Positions 35,128 through 44,270 of a stretch of DNA of 64,000 nucleotides are shown piece after piece (within the stretch, counting starts at the first letter, position 1; each line of letters opens with the position of its first letter). A model generated the notes under the pieces. The model was not told where the DNA came from. It was given only the letters and a program-made list of their open reading frames with translations, and did no database searches. The stretch spans positions 62,001-126,000 of the forward strand of contig JAFZOS010000039.1 in NCBI GenBank assembly GCA_017550535.1, written 5' to 3'. Source of the DNA: Lachnospiraceae bacterium (GTDB lineage: Bacteria; Bacillota; Clostridia; Lachnospirales; Lachnospiraceae). The position numbers and the translations under genes are program-made.

Positions 35128-35201
35128 CGTCCACGAGAGGATTCGAACCTCCGACCTTTCGCTTAGGAGGCGAACGCTCTATCCTGCTGAGCTACGTAGA
35201 C
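35128..35201 (-). tRNA. tRNA-Arg (anticodon CCT)
   Basis: A 74-base cloverleaf: acceptor GTCTACG pairing with CGTGGAC (one G-U), D arm GCTC...GAGC, anticodon loop CTCCTAA (anticodon CCT, reads AGG), T arm GGAGG-TTCGAAT-CCTCT and discriminator G. CCA is not encoded. AGG is used often for arginine in these genes. Confidence 0.95.
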
Positions 35202-35218
35202 GTACAAACACAAGAAAG

Positions 35219-35247
35219 ATTATATATTCTTTTTCCTGAATTGGCAA
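35219..35247 (-). promoter_or_regulatory. Promoter of tRNA-Arg
   Basis: On the minus strand TTGCCA (35247-35242), 17-base spacer, TATAAT (35224-35219), ending 17 bases before the tRNA 5' end. It sits immediately past the oppC stop. Confidence 0.75.
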
Positions 35248-35253
35248 GCTATT

Positions 35254-36273
35254 TTACTCCGTTGCCTTCTTAAGTCCCTCCGCAACCATATGGCATCCAA
35301 CCATAAGAAGGATCATTATGATCGCAGCGGGAAGCAGTTTATATGGATGAAGCATCGCATTTGAAAATCCATCCGAAAGCAGCGTTCCGAGCGAACAGGT
35401 TCCTGCAGGCATTCCCAGTCCGACAAAGCTTAAAAACGCCTCAAGAAACACAGCCGCTGGTATGCTCAACATTATCTGAGTAACAAGCTTTCCCACTATG
35501 TTCGGTACAATATCCTTAAAGATGATATGCATATGACCTGCACCCATGGTCCTTGCAGCCTGCACATATTCAAGCTCCTTTACCTTAAGCACCTCCGACC
35601 TTGAAATAAGGCTCATTTCGATCCAGCCGGAAAGCATAAGAGCAAATATGATCGAACCCATCCCGGGTTTTAACACCAGCATGAGAAGAGTCACAACTAC
35701 AAGTGTCGGAATGGAACCTATAACATCTATGATCCTCTGCATCAATATATCTGTCATTCCTCCGAAGTACCCGGAAATGATTCCATAGTTCATGCCGATC
35801 ACAAGGTTTATTGCTGTTGCCGCAAGCGCGATGATAAGCGATATTCTTAGTCCCATAAAGCACCTGGCAAACATATCGCGGCCAAGATTATCCGTACCGA
35901 ATATATAATATGTATCCGTGACTCCCAGTTCTTCATATCTGTTTCTCCTGACCGCGCCATCTGTTTTTGGAACAGTTTCCGTTCCGTCAAAGATACCCAG
36001 TGATGCAAGTCCGGGAACTCGGGGTGCCAAGTTTGCCATGGAAAGATTCTGTTGATCATAGGCATGACCCGAAATATGAGGTCCGATGAGTCCAAGCAGG
36101 ATAAGTACGATAAGGATCACCATTCCCGTTACACTCGTTTTATAGGCAAAAAAGCGTTTAAGCATCTCATGCCTTACTCCGCCTGCCGCTTCCTGTACTG
36201 CATTTTCCGTATACTCTGCGGGCGCGGGAACAAAATCTTCCTTAACAGGCACATAAACATTTGCTGCTGACAT
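35254..36273 (-). CDS. oppC: Oligopeptide ABC transporter permease (OppC type)
   Basis: A 339-residue membrane protein with one N-terminal helix (VTGMVILIVLILLGLIGPH) and five more after a periplasmic-type loop. It contains the family's loop 'YIFGTDNLGRDMFARCFMGLRISL' and the permease EAA region 'EYVQAARTMGAGHMHIIFKDIVPN', through which it contacts the ATPases. The last gene of the five-gene opp operon, 19 bases after oppB. GGGTGAGTGG precedes the ATG. Confidence 0.93.
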   Translation of the reverse strand: MSAANVYVPVKEDFVPAPAEYTENAVQEAAGGVRHEMLKRFFAYKTSVTGMVILIVLILLGLIGPHISGHAYDQQNLSMANLAPRVPGLASLGIFDGTETVPKTDGAVRRNRYEELGVTDTYYIFGTDNLGRDMFARCFMGLRISLIIALAATAINLVIGMNYGIISGYFGGMTDILMQRIIDVIGSIPTLVVVTLLMLVLKPGMGSIIFALMLSGWIEMSLISRSEVLKVKELEYVQAARTMGAGHMHIIFKDIVPNIVGKLVTQIMLSIPAAVFLEAFLSFVGLGMPAGTCSLGTLLSDGFSNAMLHPYKLLPAAIIMILLMVGCHMVAEGLKKATE

Positions 36274-36292
36274 TTTCCACTCACCCCTTTCC

Positions 36293-37228
36293 CTATTCCG
36301 GTTTTCCGCCCAGGCGGACCCTCGGATCTATAAGGCAATACAATAAATCCAGTATAAGCATTACTACCACATATAAAAGCGAATAAATAAAACTCAATGC
36401 TATAACCACGCTGTAATCATTTGCACTTATGGCATTGGTCAACAGAGAGCCGACTCCCGGCACCGAAAACATCTCCTCGATAACAAGCGAACCCGTCAGC
36501 AGTCCCACCAACAGACCGGCCATTACAGTAATAACAGGCATAAGTGAGTTTTTAAGGATATACTTAAGGATAATGGTACTGTTGTTTAGTCCCTGACATT
36601 TGGCAAACTGAACATAATCCGACTTCATAACCTCCGAGGCTTCAGCTTTTGCAAACCGGGCTATGACTGCCATCACCCCCAGGCTCATTGCCGCAACCGG
36701 CATCACCTGTGTTATTCCTGCTGCCCTGAAATCATACAATAGCGGGAACAGCTTCAATTTGTAACCCAATACGTAGGAAAAACCCATTGCAAACAGGTAT
36801 GAAGGAACCGCTATCCCAAGAAGCGTCAGCAAATTGTAAATAAATGTCAAAATGCGGTTTCCGAAAAAAGCTGTCAGAAAACCAAGGATCAATCCGAACA
36901 GTGTTCCCGCCATCATGCTTGCAAATCCCATCTTTATCGTAACCGGAAATCGATTTTTCAAAAGGTCGGTAATGGGTGTATTCGGTGAAAGTGAATAACT
37001 GACGCCCAGATCGCCGCGGACCATATTTCCCAGATATCTGAAAAACTGCACTATTACAGGTTTATCAAGTCCGTATTTCTGTTTGAGGACCGCAACCTGT
37101 TCAACGGATAGTTTTTCATCATTAAACGGAGACCCGGGCATAAACTGGAGCAGTAAAAACAATATAAGCAATATGAACAAAAGTGTGACCACGGAGATCA
37201 TCAGTCTTTTTCCCAAATATCCGGCCAT
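36293..37228 (-). CDS. oppB: Oligopeptide ABC transporter permease (OppB type)
   Basis: A 311-residue membrane protein with six helices. It opens with 'YLGKRLMISVVTLLFILLILFLLLQFMPG', followed by 'LKQKYGLDKPVIVQFFRYLGNMVRGDLGVSY', the typical OppB/DppB loop, and the EAA region 'QFAKCQGLNNSTIILKYILKNSL'. The ATG at 37228 overlaps the oppA TGA by one base (TGATG), with AAAGGAGG upstream; a GTG one codon earlier is the alternative. It pairs with OppC to make the channel. Confidence 0.93.
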   Translation of the reverse strand: MAGYLGKRLMISVVTLLFILLILFLLLQFMPGSPFNDEKLSVEQVAVLKQKYGLDKPVIVQFFRYLGNMVRGDLGVSYSLSPNTPITDLLKNRFPVTIKMGFASMMAGTLFGLILGFLTAFFGNRILTFIYNLLTLLGIAVPSYLFAMGFSYVLGYKLKLFPLLYDFRAAGITQVMPVAAMSLGVMAVIARFAKAEASEVMKSDYVQFAKCQGLNNSTIILKYILKNSLMPVITVMAGLLVGLLTGSLVIEEMFSVPGVGSLLTNAISANDYSVVIALSFIYSLLYVVVMLILDLLYCLIDPRVRLGGKPE

Positions 37229-38850
37229 CACTTCACCTCCTTTGATAAACTCCTCAGCACAAGCCCGATACCTGTCGGCGGCTGCTGAAATCCTTTTATA
37301 TCATCATGTATAAGAAAGGTGTTTCCCTTAGTAAACACCGGAATAAGTGCCGCATCTTCCATAAGCATATCTTCCGCTTTATGCATCATATCATCACGTG
37401 CCGCTGTATTGCCCACAAATTCCACACCCTGGATCCTTTCACAAATCTTATCATATTCGGGATTGTTATATTCGCCATCATGTGCGGAAGAAATAAACTG
37501 ATCCAAGAAAGCTGTCGGGTCCGCATAGTCGGCAACCCATCCAAGAAACAACATATCATAATTTCCCGACATGCGTCTTTGTATTAACTCTTTACCCTGT
37601 ACCGGCTTAAGTTCAATATCAAGTCCCGGAAGGTTTTTTTCCATCTGTGCCTTAACTGCTTCACAAAAGCTGCTCTGGCTGCTATTGTATATCATCGTTA
37701 ATGACACCCTTGAAACTCCCAGCTCACTAAGCCCCTGCTCCCAAAGTTTTTGTGCCTTAACCGTATCGTACGCCATATATTCATCATAGCGTTCTCTGTC
37801 CTCTGCAAAATCCGTTCCGTCTCCCTGAATATAAAAATCAGAAGGAATGGCCCTTGTCATAGATGTATAACCTGATTTAAGCAGGTTATTTACAAGATCT
37901 TCACGATCCAGGCTCTTATTAAGCGCCATCCTTATGTTTCTGTTCATAAGGGCGGGACAGTTTATCTGGTTTAATTCAAAAAAGAATAAAGATGCCTGCG
38001 GGAATACAAACAGTTCGGGATCTCCTTCGGCAAGCTCGACCAGTTCACCTGATATGGATATAATATCTACCGTATCCGATTCGTAGCACATCAACGCCTG
38101 TTGTTGATTGGCAACTACCTGAAGATTTATACCCGGTATCGTTATCTTGTCGGCATCCATATAATACGGATTTTTCTTAAAGTGTATCTGCATAGCCAAA
38201 GGCTCATATCTGTCAATGATATATGGTCCGCTGCTTAAAAGGTTTTCGGCGCTGTTTGCATAGTTTTTTCCGGTCGAATGATAAAAATCCTCATTGCATG
38301 GAGAAAATGTCACTGCTGAAACAAGAGCGCAAAAATACGGACATGGCTGTGTAAGTTCCACAACAAATGTATCATCATCCGGAGAAGACACTCCAAGTTC
38401 ATTCACTGGTTTCGTCCCCAAAGATACTTCTTTCGCATTTTTAATACTACAGCAGTCAGTAATAAAGTATACCGAATTGCTGCCCGTATCGGGATCGGCA
38501 AGTCTTTGAAGTGCAAAAACAAAATCTTCTGCCGTAAGCGGCCTTCCGTCACTCCACTTAAGTCCCTTTTTTAAATGAAAGGTATATGTCAGTCCGTCAT
38601 CAGATATATCACAGCTTTGCGCAAGACACGGAACAAGTTCCCTGTTTTCGTTGTATTCATATAATGTAGATGTAAAACAATCGGCAACAAACACGGAATT
38701 GGTTTCAGCTACAAGCTGTGGATCCACAGTATCCGGCGTACTGGGGATCGTAATACTGATTTCTTTGTTTTCGTTCCTTGATTTTCCGCATCCGGACAAT
38801 ACTGCTGCAAGGAACAGGCATATAAAGAACACTGAATATCTTTTCTTCAT
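37228..38850 (-). CDS. oppA: Oligopeptide-binding lipoprotein (OppA, SBP family 5)
   Basis: A 540-residue lipoprotein with lipobox 'LSGC' (around residue 21), then family 5 solute-binding landmarks: 'TPDTVDPQLVAETNS', 'LAQSCDISDDGLTYTFHLKKGLKWSDGRPLTAEDFVFALQRL', and 'NIRMALNKSLDREDLVNNLL'. It captures peptides outside the cell for OppB/C. The ATG at 38850 has GGAGGGAAGG upstream and overlaps the oppF stop (ATGA). In Lachnospiraceae the same family also binds nickel or sugars, so peptide specificity is a family-based guess. Confidence 0.93.
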   Translation of the reverse strand: MKKRYSVFFICLFLAAVLSGCGKSRNENKEISITIPSTPDTVDPQLVAETNSVFVADCFTSTLYEYNENRELVPCLAQSCDISDDGLTYTFHLKKGLKWSDGRPLTAEDFVFALQRLADPDTGSNSVYFITDCCSIKNAKEVSLGTKPVNELGVSSPDDDTFVVELTQPCPYFCALVSAVTFSPCNEDFYHSTGKNYANSAENLLSSGPYIIDRYEPLAMQIHFKKNPYYMDADKITIPGINLQVVANQQQALMCYESDTVDIISISGELVELAEGDPELFVFPQASLFFFELNQINCPALMNRNIRMALNKSLDREDLVNNLLKSGYTSMTRAIPSDFYIQGDGTDFAEDRERYDEYMAYDTVKAQKLWEQGLSELGVSRVSLTMIYNSSQSSFCEAVKAQMEKNLPGLDIELKPVQGKELIQRRMSGNYDMLFLGWVADYADPTAFLDQFISSAHDGEYNNPEYDKICERIQGVEFVGNTAARDDMMHKAEDMLMEDAALIPVFTKGNTFLIHDDIKGFQQPPTGIGLVLRSLSKEVK

Positions 38851-39785
38851 TTTCCTTCCCTCCACAGTTCATATTCGGCATCCGTACACCATACCCTGTG
38901 TGTTTCAGATATATCATGCCATGAACCCAGCCCGTAATCGATGCCTGATGTCCCATAATCATACGGCCTTGTTTTATCGGGTTGAACCACGGGATTTAAA
39001 TGCGGGATCGCTTCAAGAAGGCTCCTTGTATAAGGATGCAGCGGTTTTTCAAATATCTCATCAGAGGTTCCCGTTTCAAGAAGATACCCAAGGTGCAGTA
39101 CACCTATGCGCTCGGATAAATACCGAACCATTGTAAGATCGTGGGAAATAAACAAAAACGACGTTTTCGTTTCTTCCTTTATGCGCCTTAACATGTTTAC
39201 GATCTGAGCCTGAACGGAAGCATCCAATGCGGCGATACATTCATCGGCTATGATGAGCTTCGGATTTACAACCAGTGCTCTTGCAATACCGATACGCTGT
39301 CGCTGCCCGCCCGAAAAATCCTTTGGATAGCGGTTCCTGTATTCCACGGGAATACCTACTTTTTTAAGTATCTGCATAACCATCTTATCCTGTTCATCCC
39401 TTGATCGTCCGATACCCTGTATGACCAGGGCTTCCCGGATTATCTCACCAACCTGTTTTCTGGGATTTAAGGATGACATCGGATCCTGGAATATCATCTG
39501 TATATCTTTTAACTTTTCCATGTATTCCTTACGGCTTTTTATCCCGGTTAATTCCTGTCCCTCAAAAACTATGCTCCCGCTTGTTGCCTTGTTTAAACCT
39601 ATGATACATTTTCCGATGGTTGATTTACCGCTCCCGGATTCACCAACAAGACCGAAGGTCTCTCCCTTACGGATATCAAAACTGATATGTTCGGAAGCCT
39701 TAATACGCTTTCCGTTCACATCAAAATACATACACAGATCATCAACCGACAACAGGGTGGTTTTATCATTCTTCGTTTTTGACAT
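38847..39785 (-). CDS. oppF: Oligopeptide ABC transporter ATPase (OppF type)
   Basis: A 312-residue ATPase: Walker A 'GLVGESGSGKST', signature 'FSGGQRQRIGIARAL', Walker B 'LIIADECIAALD' and H-loop 'SFLFISHDLTM'. The C-terminal extension 'HPYTRSLLEAIPHLNP' is the OppF/DppF oligopeptide segment. It begins within the last codons of oppD (20-base overlap) and its ATG has GGAGGGCAGGG upstream. In Walker B the usual 'DEPVSALD' is 'DECIAALD', with Cys at the Pro position, a harmless-looking change. Confidence 0.95.
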   Translation of the reverse strand: MSKTKNDKTTLLSVDDLCMYFDVNGKRIKASEHISFDIRKGETFGLVGESGSGKSTIGKCIIGLNKATSGSIVFEGQELTGIKSRKEYMEKLKDIQMIFQDPMSSLNPRKQVGEIIREALVIQGIGRSRDEQDKMVMQILKKVGIPVEYRNRYPKDFSGGQRQRIGIARALVVNPKLIIADECIAALDASVQAQIVNMLRRIKEETKTSFLFISHDLTMVRYLSERIGVLHLGYLLETGTSDEIFEKPLHPYTRSLLEAIPHLNPVVQPDKTRPYDYGTSGIDYGLGSWHDISETHRVWCTDAEYELWREGK

Positions 39786-40848
39786 AATCCCTGCCCTCCT
39801 GTTTCATGCGTTCTATCCGTTCCCTAAGTGCTGCGGGCATTTCCGTTTTTGGTGCCCTGTCATCCAAGAGCCAGGTTGCGGCATAGTGTGTATCTGATAT
39901 CTTAAATGCCGGAGCCTCCGCCTTAAAATCAACCGTCATCGCGTAAGGGTTCCTGGGTGCAAAGGCATCGCCTTTTATTTCCTCTGCAAGGTTTGGCGGT
40001 GTTCCCGGAATGGAATAAAGATCGCTTTTATCATCGCTTCCTTCAGGAATGGCTGAAAGAAGTCCCCATGTATATGGATGCTTTGGATCATAAAAAATAT
40101 CAAATACGGTTCCGTATTCAACTATCTTTCCTGCATACATGACTCCCACATAATCGGCTATCTTTGTCACAACACCTAAGTTATGGGTAATGAATATGAC
40201 AGATATCCCTCGTGATCGTTGAATGTTCTGAATAAGATCAAGTATCCTGTTCTGTATGGTCACATCAAGTGCTGTTGTCGGCTCATCACAGATAAGTATC
40301 CTTGGATTGCATGATAAGGCAATAGCAATGACTATCCTCTGCCTCATCCCTCCCGAAAGCTGATGAGGATACTGTTCCATTGTACGTTCGGGATCCGTAA
40401 TGCCTACTTCCTGCAAAAGTTCGACAGATCGGGCATAAGATTCCATTTTCCCAACCTTCTCGTGATCGCGGATAGCCGTTATCAACTGCGCGCCTATTGT
40501 CATGGTGGGATTGAGTGAAGTCATGGGATCCTGAAAAACCATAGAGATATTGGAACCGTTTATATTTTTCTGTCTCCATGAAAAATGCTTTTTTAGAAGA
40601 TCTGTCTCTTTGCCGTTTTCGTGATAAATAACCTCTCCCGAATTGATAACTGCATTTTCCGGAAGGATTCCCATTATGGTTTTAACCGTAATACTTTTAC
40701 CGCATCCGGATTCACCGACCAAAGCAAGCACTTCGTTTTTTCTCAGACAAAAATCGACTCCCCGTATGGCATGGACATCCCCTGTCGCCATTTTGAATGT
40801 GATATCCAGATCCTTTATCTCGATCATCAGTTCGGCATTATCAACCAT
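39766..40848 (-). CDS. oppD: Oligopeptide ABC transporter ATPase (OppD type)
   Basis: A 360-residue ATPase: Walker A 'ALVGESGCGKSITVKTIMG', signature 'LSGGMRQRIVIAIAL', Walker B 'LICDEPTTALD' and 'VIFITHNLGVV'. The C-terminal 'HPYTWGLLSAIP' and a Cys-less oligopeptide extension ('GTPPNLAEEIKGDAFAPRNPYAM') fit OppD/DppD, where this part often binds an iron-sulfur cluster; here the region lacks the Cys cluster. First gene of the operon, with AAGGAGG 5 bases before the ATG. Confidence 0.95.
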   Translation of the reverse strand: MVDNAELMIEIKDLDITFKMATGDVHAIRGVDFCLRKNEVLALVGESGCGKSITVKTIMGILPENAVINSGEVIYHENGKETDLLKKHFSWRQKNINGSNISMVFQDPMTSLNPTMTIGAQLITAIRDHEKVGKMESYARSVELLQEVGITDPERTMEQYPHQLSGGMRQRIVIAIALSCNPRILICDEPTTALDVTIQNRILDLIQNIQRSRGISVIFITHNLGVVTKIADYVGVMYAGKIVEYGTVFDIFYDPKHPYTWGLLSAIPEGSDDKSDLYSIPGTPPNLAEEIKGDAFAPRNPYAMTVDFKAEAPAFKISDTHYAATWLLDDRAPKTEMPAALRERIERMKQEGRDYVKNEE

Positions 40849-40868
40849 AAATCCTCCTTAAGTTGACA

Positions 40869-40899
40869 AATGAACACCCCCTTTAAAGAGGTGTTCATT
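40869..40899. terminator. Hairpin between DUF3881 gene and oppD
   Basis: AATGAACACC (40869-40878) pairs with GGTGTTCATT (40890-40899), with CTTTAAAG in the loop. No strong T run follows on either strand, so it may be a weak terminator of the upstream gene or a leader structure of the opp operon. Confidence 0.45.
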
Positions 40900-40912
40900 C
40901 TCATTTATCATT

Positions 40913-41794
40913 TCAGCTAAAATCGACCTTACCCTGCATCAACACAGTTCCCTTAAACCTTCGTCCAGCCAAAGGTTCGCCAAGCAGATCTTTTTTGTTG
41001 ATGCTTATGTTCATTGCCATCCCGTTATAGTCAAGAGTCAGGATATACAGTTCCTCATCGGTGCTTAAGTTTTTTTCCGTCGTAAAATCAGTGATCTCAC
41101 CCATTATGGAATAAAGGTTGCATTCCACACCGTAGGGCATGAAGTATGATTCTACGAGAGTATAAACATCTTCGTTTCTTATCTTCTTTGACAGCTGGGC
41201 ATAAGTATCTATATCATCAAGAGTAAGGCTTTCGATCGCATTTTCATCACCGTTCCTTGCCGCCATCAAAAGCTTGTTCCGGTTGCTCGCGTTCTTTTCG
41301 GTCTTTAGCTTTTCTTTCTTATCCTTCTTTATGGGAAGCATTATCATTCCGCTTACTGACAATCCCGAAAAGCTGACCGTCATCTTCTCCTCGGTTTCTT
41401 TTTTCTCCTGTGCCATCCGTTTCATGACATCAACCGAGTTACAGATGTCAAAGATAAGCGTAACTCCTATCCTCGGATCGTCGCATACACCCGCAAAATA
41501 CTCATGAGCCGAATACCGTTCCACACTGACGTATTCGTTGGTACTTACATTATATGCCCTGCACACCGGATAATAAAAATCCAGAGTCAGTTCATTGCTG
41601 TCATCATATTCACCCCTTACCGCAATACCGGTAGTGGGAGAGAAGTACCTGACATATTCACATATTATGCTGTTTCTGTCCGTTTCAATAAAACTCTTTT
41701 CCGAAGGTTCCAGGATAACCTGCCTTACAAGCTCCATAAGATCCTTCTTCGTTTTTATATTACTGAATCCGGCCGCACTTAAATACTGATGCAA
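40913..41794 (-). CDS. DUF3881 family protein
   Basis: A 293-residue soluble protein starting 'MHQYLSAAGFS', which matches the N-terminus of the Lachnospiraceae DUF3881 family as I recall it. A charged Lys-rich stretch lies near residues 165-185 and the C-terminus is a beta-rich domain ('TLDYNGMAMNISINKKDLLGEPLAGRRFKGTVLMQGKVDFS'). The start codon is TTG with GAGGT 8 bases upstream. The function is unknown. It lies beside the DUF4446, parB and parA genes, as in related genomes. Confidence 0.7.
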   Translation of the reverse strand: MHQYLSAAGFSNIKTKKDLMELVRQVILEPSEKSFIETDRNSIICEYVRYFSPTTGIAVRGEYDDSNELTLDFYYPVCRAYNVSTNEYVSVERYSAHEYFAGVCDDPRIGVTLIFDICNSVDVMKRMAQEKKETEEKMTVSFSGLSVSGMIMLPIKKDKKEKLKTEKNASNRNKLLMAARNGDENAIESLTLDDIDTYAQLSKKIRNEDVYTLVESYFMPYGVECNLYSIMGEITDFTTEKNLSTDEELYILTLDYNGMAMNISINKKDLLGEPLAGRRFKGTVLMQGKVDFS

Positions 41795-41814
41795 TATGAT
41801 CTACCTCAAATAAG

Positions 41815-42339
41815 TCAATTATACCTTGTACTGTCACCCTGAAGTGCAAGCATAAGTGCTTTCTTTTCTTCGTCGCCAAGCGATATGGGTGATTCTCCGT
41901 CTATTATCTCCTTGGTATAGACATAGCAGCCGTCCGAACTGTGAACGGAATTTAATATGAACCCCGTCCTGTTATCATTAAGGAGAGCGATGCTGAAGGA
42001 AAGTTTTCCGCCCATTTCCTTGAAAGCATCATATTTGACTATGCCTACCCTCTGATAAGTTTCTCTTAAATCTTCTATGATAAGTCCGATATCCTTCTTA
42101 TTTTTTTCTGCCGTAACCTTAAGAAGGGTGATGTCATCAAACAGGCTTTTGATCTCCTCTTCCATGCTTGCGGGACCGCGGCCTTTCATAAAAACATCGT
42201 AGCTTGTCTTAAGCCGGCTGTACTTCATAAGAAGCGAGACAAATGCCGCAAAAAGGATGATCAAAAAAACAAAAAGCAGGATAAACATTACTCCCGGATC
42301 GATATCAAGTCCCATTGAATTAAAAAGCTTACTGTTCAT
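41815..42339 (-). CDS. DUF4446 family membrane protein
   Basis: A 174-residue protein with one N-terminal helix (VMFILLFVFLIILFAAFVSLL), a coiled-coil region (residues 40-90) and a C-terminal domain with 'VGIVKYDAFKEMGGKLSFSIALLNDNRTGFILNSVHSSDGC'. That last segment is the DUF4446 hallmark. The family often lies next to parB in Clostridia, which is the case here (9 bases downstream of parB), and a link to chromosome segregation has been suggested by context only. Confidence 0.85.
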   Translation of the reverse strand: MNSKLFNSMGLDIDPGVMFILLFVFLIILFAAFVSLLMKYSRLKTSYDVFMKGRGPASMEEEIKSLFDDITLLKVTAEKNKKDIGLIIEDLRETYQRVGIVKYDAFKEMGGKLSFSIALLNDNRTGFILNSVHSSDGCYVYTKEIIDGESPISLGDEEKKALMLALQGDSTRYN

Positions 42340-42348
42340 ATATATTCC

Positions 42349-43245
42349 CTATTCGGTAACCGCAGAACTTATTATCTGCTCAGCGATCCTTTCAAAATCA
42401 TTTGCTGTATAATACTCAATCTCTATTTTGCCTTTTTTATTATCCTTGGGTTTAATTGTAACCTTGGTACCCAGAGCATTTTTGATCTTCTCTTCGAAAT
42501 CCCTGTAGATAAAATCATTGTCGAGTTTTAATTCCGTTTTCTGTTTTGCTGGCTTGCCAAGTGACTTGATAAGCTTTTCAACTTCCCGCACAGACATATT
42601 GTTATCAAAAACCTGCTGTGCGATACTGTATTGCTGCTCCTTGTCCTCGATAGCAAGCAGTGCCCTGGCGTGTCCCTGAGTAAGCATTTCATTTATAAGC
42701 ATCTGCTGAACTTCGTCGCAGAGATTCAAAAGCCTGATGGAATTGGTAATGGTCGTCCTGCTCTTTGATACTATCTCGGCAACCTCGTCCTGCTTAAGAT
42801 CATACTTTTCAAGCAGCGTCTTATATGCCATTGCTTCTTCGATCGGATTTAAGTCTTCCCTCTGGATGTTTTCGATAAGGGATATCTCTGCCTTTTCCTG
42901 TTCGGTAAAATTCCTTATGAGTACGGGTACTTCCTTAAGACCCGCCTTCATCGCAGCCCGCCACCTGCGCTCACCGGCAACTATCTCATAATGATCTTTC
43001 CCAGCCTGGACTATGATAGGCTCAATGATACCGTATTTTTTGATAGAATCAGCAAGCTCCTGAAGCTTATCCTCATTAAAGTTCTTCCTTGGCTGATCCT
43101 TCCTTGGTTCTATTTTTGATATCTTTACCATCTCATCCGGTGTTGATGTCTTTTTATTTACATCTATCTCGGGTTTTACATCAAGCTCATCAAGCGGGAT
43201 GAGAGCACCAAGACCCTTTCCGAGGCCTTTTGTTTTTGCTGCCAT
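42349..43245 (-). CDS. parB: Chromosome partitioning protein ParB/Spo0J
   Basis: A 298-residue parS-binding CTPase. The N-terminal ParB domain has 'DQPRKNFNEDKLQELADSIKKYGIIEPIIV' and the CTP-binding 'AGERRWRAAMKAGL'; next is a helix-turn-helix 'YDLKQDEVAEIVSKSRTTITNSIRLLNL' and 'ALLAIEDKEQQ'; the C-terminal dimer domain follows. It spreads from parS near the origin and loads condensin. GAAGGAGG precedes the ATG. Adjacent parA and two perfect parS sites complete the system. Confidence 0.96.
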   Translation of the reverse strand: MAAKTKGLGKGLGALIPLDELDVKPEIDVNKKTSTPDEMVKISKIEPRKDQPRKNFNEDKLQELADSIKKYGIIEPIIVQAGKDHYEIVAGERRWRAAMKAGLKEVPVLIRNFTEQEKAEISLIENIQREDLNPIEEAMAYKTLLEKYDLKQDEVAEIVSKSRTTITNSIRLLNLCDEVQQMLINEMLTQGHARALLAIEDKEQQYSIAQQVFDNNMSVREVEKLIKSLGKPAKQKTELKLDNDFIYRDFEEKIKNALGTKVTIKPKDNKKGKIEIEYYTANDFERIAEQIISSAVTE

Positions 43246-43257
43246 ATATTCCTCCTT

Positions 43258-44034
43258 CTAACAGAATTTGTCATGAGCGATAAATTCTGCTGCCAGTTCC
43301 GCATACTTTTCCGCGCCTACAGATTTAGGATCATACTGATCGATAGACTGTCCATGACTGGGAGCCTCGGCCAAACGTATGTTCCGTGGTATGACGGTAT
43401 CGTAAACGTAGTAACTTACATTATCTTTAACGTTATCTACAACCTGCTGTGACAGATTCGTCCTAGAATCAAACATCGTAAATACGATCCCATTTACTTC
43501 AAGATTGGGATTGATCCTGTTTTTTACCATATTGATCGTTTTGACAAGTTGGCTTAACCCTTCGAGAGCATAGTATTCACACTGGATCGGAACCAGGATA
43601 GAATCAGCTGTTGTCATGGAATTGACGGTCAGTATATTAAGGGAAGGCAGACAGTCGATTATGATAAAGTCATACTTATCCTTTATCCAGTCCACTTCCT
43701 TCTTTAAGATCATCCAATTCTTTTCGATACCGATAAGTTCGATCTCTGCTCCGGCAAGCTCAGCGTTTGCGGGAATGACCGAAAGGTTCTTTACAACATC
43801 TTTTATGATACAGTCGTTGATGTCATCAACTTCTCCTATCATAAGCTGATAGATAGTGTTTAAATCTTCCTTATTCTTATCAATGCCAAATCCGCTGGTA
43901 GCATTTCCCTGCGGATCACAGTCAATAAGTAATACTTTTCTTCCCTTTTTGGCCAGGGCGGCAGACAGATTGATGGCGGTGGTTGTTTTACCAACACCAC
44001 CTTTTTGATTTGCTATTGCAACAACTCTTCCCAT
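43258..44034 (-). CDS. parA: Chromosome partitioning ATPase ParA/Soj
   Basis: A 258-residue ATPase with the deviant Walker A 'NQKGGVGKTTTAINL', 'LLIDCDPQGNATSGFG', and 'FIIIDCLPSLNILTVN'. It forms an ATP-dependent dimer on DNA and moves ParB-parS complexes; in Bacillus Soj also regulates DnaA. GAAGAGGAG precedes the ATG. It precedes parB by 12 bases. Confidence 0.96.
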   Translation of the reverse strand: MGRVVAIANQKGGVGKTTTAINLSAALAKKGRKVLLIDCDPQGNATSGFGIDKNKEDLNTIYQLMIGEVDDINDCIIKDVVKNLSVIPANAELAGAEIELIGIEKNWMILKKEVDWIKDKYDFIIIDCLPSLNILTVNSMTTADSILVPIQCEYYALEGLSQLVKTINMVKNRINPNLEVNGIVFTMFDSRTNLSQQVVDNVKDNVSYYVYDTVIPRNIRLAEAPSHGQSIDQYDPKSVGAEKYAELAAEFIAHDKFC

Positions 44035-44195
44035 AGTTCTCCTCTTCTAAATAAATATACTTTATCATCCGGTCAGTAATCTAGTATAGCCCATCATGTA
44101 TTTATTTTCAATGACTTCTATAACGCTTATTTGTTTCACGGATTGTTGATGATAACATGTTTCACAGGGTAAAAACACAATATATGGATAGATGA

Positions 44196-44211
44196 TGTTT
44201 CACGTGAAACA
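44196..44211. promoter_or_regulatory. parS site 1
   Basis: Perfect 16-base palindrome TGTTTCACGTGAAACA, the Firmicute parS consensus bound by ParB/Spo0J, in the non-coding stretch upstream of parA. Confidence 0.95.
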
Positions 44212-44243
44212 TGATATGGTGTTTTACAAATCCGTATGGATAA

Positions 44244-44259
44244 TGTTTCACGTGAAACA
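44244..44259. promoter_or_regulatory. parS site 2
   Basis: Second perfect TGTTTCACGTGAAACA, 48 bases from site 1 in the same orientation-neutral palindrome. Two half-site-like TGTTTCAC words at 44134-44141 and 44160-44166 lie nearby. Confidence 0.95.
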
Positions 44260-44270
44260 TGATTGAATTT

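Noticed and set aside
35128-35253. tRNA-Arg as an integration site
   Set aside because: No integrase, no repeated tRNA 3' fragment and no compositional island next to it.
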